Shown here piece after piece: positions 6,019-7,582 of a DNA stretch of 7,582 nt. Position numbers and translations under genes: made by a program. Position 1 is the first letter of the stretch. Each line of letters opens with the position of its first letter. Source of the stretch: Oscillospiraceae bacterium (GTDB lineage: Bacteria > Bacillota > Clostridia > Oscillospirales > UBA929); NCBI GenBank assembly GCA_031289065.1, contig JAITQI010000062.1:1-7582 (forward strand), read 5' to 3'. Below the pieces are notes generated by a model. That model worked only from the letters and a program-made list of their open reading frames with translations. It was not told the origin of the DNA and ran no database searches.

Positions 6019-6056
6019 TCGCGCCATGCGCGATAATCAAATCGCCGCGCAGCGGC
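6019..6056 (+). repeat. Hairpin pair of element B, right copy (copy 3)
   Basis: TCGCGC-CAT-GCGCGA, linker TAATCAAATC, GCCGC-GCA-GCGGC. Stems are identical to copy 1 while both loops differ, and the linker matches at purine/pyrimidine level (TRATYRAATY). It is followed at once by the right terminal heptamer array. Confidence 0.8.
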
Positions 6057-6102
6057 ACCACAATTTTTCATTTTTCATTTTTAATTCTTAATTAACTCCA
6101 GT

Positions 6103-6762
6103 TTACCCCTCGCTCGCCAAAGCCTCTCGCTTGATCTTCGCCCAACTCCGGGGATACCCCGCCGGCGTGGGCCCGAGCTTCTCCACGAGCACCAGCGTAT
6201 GCCGAATCTCGTCCCCCAGGGAATAGGACAAAATCTCTTTCACCCGACCGGAAAGCCGCCGCAAAATCCCCTCCGCGTCGGCGACCTCCTGCGCGGGCTC
6301 CGCCCCCTTCATGGCCAAAAACACCCCGCCCGGCCGAACAAACGGCAAACACAGCTCGCACAGGACAGGCAACCGGGCCACCCCGCGGGCAATCGCCCCG
6401 TCGAAGCTGTCCCGAAAGCGGGGGAGACGGGCCTGTTCCTCGGCCCGAGCGGCGATACAGTCCACATCGGCAAGGCCCAATGTATCACAGGCCTCCCGCA
6501 AAAAAGCGACTTTTTTGGCGGTGGCGTCCAGCAGGGTCAGCCGGATAGAGGGATCCCGCAACCGCAAAGGAATCCCCGGCACCCCGCCCCCGCTGCCCAC
6601 ATCGATCAGGCTCATCCCGCCCATCGGGAACAGATCATACACCGCCAAAGCATCCTCAATATGCCGCACCCCAGCCTCGCCGGGCTCCCGCACAGCGGTA
6701 AGGTTAAGCACTTCATTCCGCTCCAGCAGCAGAGCCAAAAACCGCCCCATATCCCCGGTCAT
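6103..6762 (-). CDS. rsmG: 16S rRNA (guanine(527)-N(7))-methyltransferase RsmG, short N-terminus
   Basis: A 219-residue class I SAM-dependent methyltransferase that makes m7G527 in 16S rRNA; loss of the family enzyme gives low-level streptomycin resistance. Visible features: LLLERNEVLNLTAVREP (11-27), the family opening block; RHIEDAL (33-39), where HxxDSL is usual; the SAM-binding loop LIDVGSGGGVPGIPL (52-66); LLDATAKKVAFL (77-88); AARAEE (104-109); an ARGVARL block (125-131), close to the usual RAxA; and a C-terminal YPRSWAKIKREAL. The ATG at 6762 has GGGGA 6 nt upstream. Compared with typical RsmG, roughly 20 residues before the LLLERN helix are missing, and upstream in frame lies only heptamer repeat and serS sequence. 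The enzyme may still work, because the catalytic core is intact. It follows serS by 43 bp. Confidence 0.92.
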   Translation of the reverse strand: MTGDMGRFLALLLERNEVLNLTAVREPGEAGVRHIEDALAVYDLFPMGGMSLIDVGSGGGVPGIPLRLRDPSIRLTLLDATAKKVAFLREACDTLGLADVDCIAARAEEQARLPRFRDSFDGAIARGVARLPVLCELCLPFVRPGGVFLAMKGAEPAQEVADAEGILRRLSGRVKEILSYSLGDEIRHTLVLVEKLGPTPAGYPRSWAKIKREALASEG

Positions 6763-6779
6763 AACAGATCCCCAAAAAT

Positions 6780-6814
6780 AATTCTTAATTCTTAATTTTT
6801 CATTTTTAATTACG
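6780..6814. repeat. Solo AT-rich heptamer array (locus C)
   Basis: On the plus strand: AATTCTT twice, AATTTTT, CATTTTT, AATTACG, all in 7-bp register and matching the right terminal repeat of element B in unit type. There is no partner arm or hairpin pair. It fills the serS-rsmG gap and contains the last serS codon (AAT) and stop (TAA). Confidence 0.78.
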
Positions 6815-7582
6815 GAGCTGTGCCACACCCATATAAGGACGCAACGCCTCCGGCACAGCGACGTTTCCCCCTGCCTGCTGATACAGCTCCAACACCGCCG
6901 CCGTCGTGCGCCCGACCGCCACGCCCGAACCGTTGAGCGTATGCACAAGCCGGGGCTTGCCGCCGTCGGGGCGGCAACGGATGCCCGCCCGCCGGGCCTG
7001 ATAGTCCTCGAAGTTCGAGCAGGAGGAGATTTCCACATATCGCCCGTAGGACGGCATCCACACCTCAATGTCGTAGGTCATCGCCGAAGAAAACCCCAAA
7101 TCCCCGCCGCACAGGCGAACCACCCGGTAGGGGAGCCCCAGCAGGCGCAATACCTCCTCGGCGTCGCGGGTGAGGGCTTCCAACTCGTCGTAGGAGGTTT
7201 CCGGCGTCGCGAACTTGACCAGCTCCACCTTATTGAATTGGTGCTGGCGGATAAGCCCACGCGTGTCCCGCCCGGCGCTGCCCGCCTCGGCCCGGAAACA
7301 GGCCGAATAGGCGCAGTACCGCAACGGCAGGGAGCCCTCGGGCAGAATCTCGTCCCGGTGCATGTTGGTCACCGGCACCTCGGCGGTGGGGATGAGGAAA
7401 TAGTCGAAGTCTTGCAGCTTGAAAGCGTCCTCCTCGAACTTGGGCAGCTGCCCCGTGCCGGTCATGGAGGCACGGTTGACCCTGTAGGGCGGGAAAATCT
7501 CGGTGTACCCCCGCGCCGTGTGGGTGTCCAGGAAGAAGTTGTAGATCGACCGCTCCAGCCGCGCCCCCAACCCCTTGTAGAA
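6806..7582 (-). CDS. serS: Seryl-tRNA synthetase, C-terminal 258 residues (runs off right edge)
   Basis: Class II aminoacyl-tRNA synthetase that charges tRNA-Ser in the cytoplasm. The catalytic domain is visible, while the N-terminal tRNA-binding coiled coil lies beyond the window. The frame opens FYKGLGARLERSIYNF at the edge. Motif 1 is FPPYRVNRASMTGTGQLPKF (30-49); the serine-binding TAE tripeptide is in IPTAEVP (64-70); motif 2 is FRAEAGSAGRDTRGLIRQHQ (96-115); the ISSCSNFEDYQARR segment (185-198) precedes motif 3, LNGSGVAVGRTTAAVLE (216-232). All class II signatures are intact. The C-terminus VPEALRPYMG is normal; the last residues, VAQLRN, and the stop run into heptamer array C. Only the end of the gene is seen, so its regulation (a T-box leader is common in Bacillota) cannot be judged. 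Confidence 0.97.
   Translation of the reverse strand, partial: FYKGLGARLERSIYNFFLDTHTARGYTEIFPPYRVNRASMTGTGQLPKFEEDAFKLQDFDYFLIPTAEVPVTNMHRDEILPEGSLPLRYCAYSACFRAEAGSAGRDTRGLIRQHQFNKVELVKFATPETSYDELEALTRDAEEVLRLLGLPYRVVRLCGGDLGFSSAMTYDIEVWMPSYGRYVEISSCSNFEDYQARRAGIRCRPDGGKPRLVHTLNGSGVAVGRTTAAVLELYQQAGGNVAVPEALRPYMGVAQLRN

Larger units (their letters stand above)
5880..6093. mobile_element. MITE-like composite repeat element B with terminal inverted repeats
   Basis: A 214-bp non-coding block fills the prfB-rsmG gap. Its ends, 5880-5912 and 6061-6093, are inverted repeats of 33 bp matching at 30 positions by eye, sharing AATTAAGAATTAAAAAT at the outer end and AAAAATTG at the inner end. Each end is itself a run of 7-bp units. 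Inside lie two hairpin pairs in direct orientation (5917-5957 and 6019-6056) and a short 13-bp-period repeat at 5984-6007. No transposase is encoded, and no clear target-site duplication was seen beyond one or two A bases. It could be a non-autonomous element moved in trans or a REP-type palindrome cluster; mobility is inferred only. Confidence 0.6.

Noticed and set aside
6763..7068. N-terminal extension of rsmG by 102 codons upstream of 6762
   Set aside because: It overlaps serS in another frame and includes translated heptamer repeat; there is no RsmG-like sequence and the SD supports the ATG at 6762.

Overview
The window is a stretch of chromosome in which every recognisable gene is on the minus strand. 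In transcription order (right to left) they are serS (partial), rsmG, prfB, pgeF/ylmD, a lipoprotein solute-binding protein, rubrerythrin, rpe, zapA and the first codons of a U32-family peptidase. The coding DNA is visibly GC-rich. The anaerobe-type rubrerythrin, the zapA-U32 pair, Shine-Dalgarno starts and use of TTG/GTG starts suggest an obligately anaerobic Bacillota (Clostridia, plausibly a gut Oscillospirales-type organism). The taxonomic call is an inference from gene content, not from a marker comparison.

Layout. 1-89 U32 peptidase N-terminus; 97-131 GA-rich heptamer array; 159-488 zapA; 557-1231 rpe; 1232-1502 intergenic, with a promoter for rpe and a strong terminator for rubrerythrin; 1503-2045 rubrerythrin; 2115-3695 family-5 solute-binding lipoprotein; 3721-3854 composite repeat A; 3834-4634 pgeF; 4669-4724 second GA-rich heptamer array; 4724-5842 prfB; 5880-6093 composite repeat B; 6103-6762 rsmG; 6780-6814 solo AT-rich heptamer array C; 6806-7582 serS, running off the right edge.

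The genes are mostly unrelated housekeeping functions: translation (serS, rsmG, prfB), purine/cell-wall metabolite clearing (pgeF), nutrient capture (SBP), oxidative-stress defence (rubrerythrin), pentose phosphate metabolism (rpe) and division (zapA). They do not form one pathway.

The unusual part is between the genes. Five AT-rich arrays and two GA-rich arrays all keep a 7-bp register. Two loci (A and B) combine inverted AT arrays with a conserved pair of small triloop hairpins joined by a 9-10 nt linker. Three copies of this hairpin pair are present. Loop bases vary while stems are kept, and one stem position changes as a compensated base pair (G-C to A-T). Element B has near-perfect 33-bp terminal inverted repeats around two hairpin pairs, so it resembles a MITE-like or REP-doublet element. 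Several repeats abut or supply gene ends: the pgeF stop, the serS stop, the prfB stop, and the region upstream of an rsmG that lacks its usual N-terminal ~20 residues. This repeat family is the best candidate here for something undescribed.
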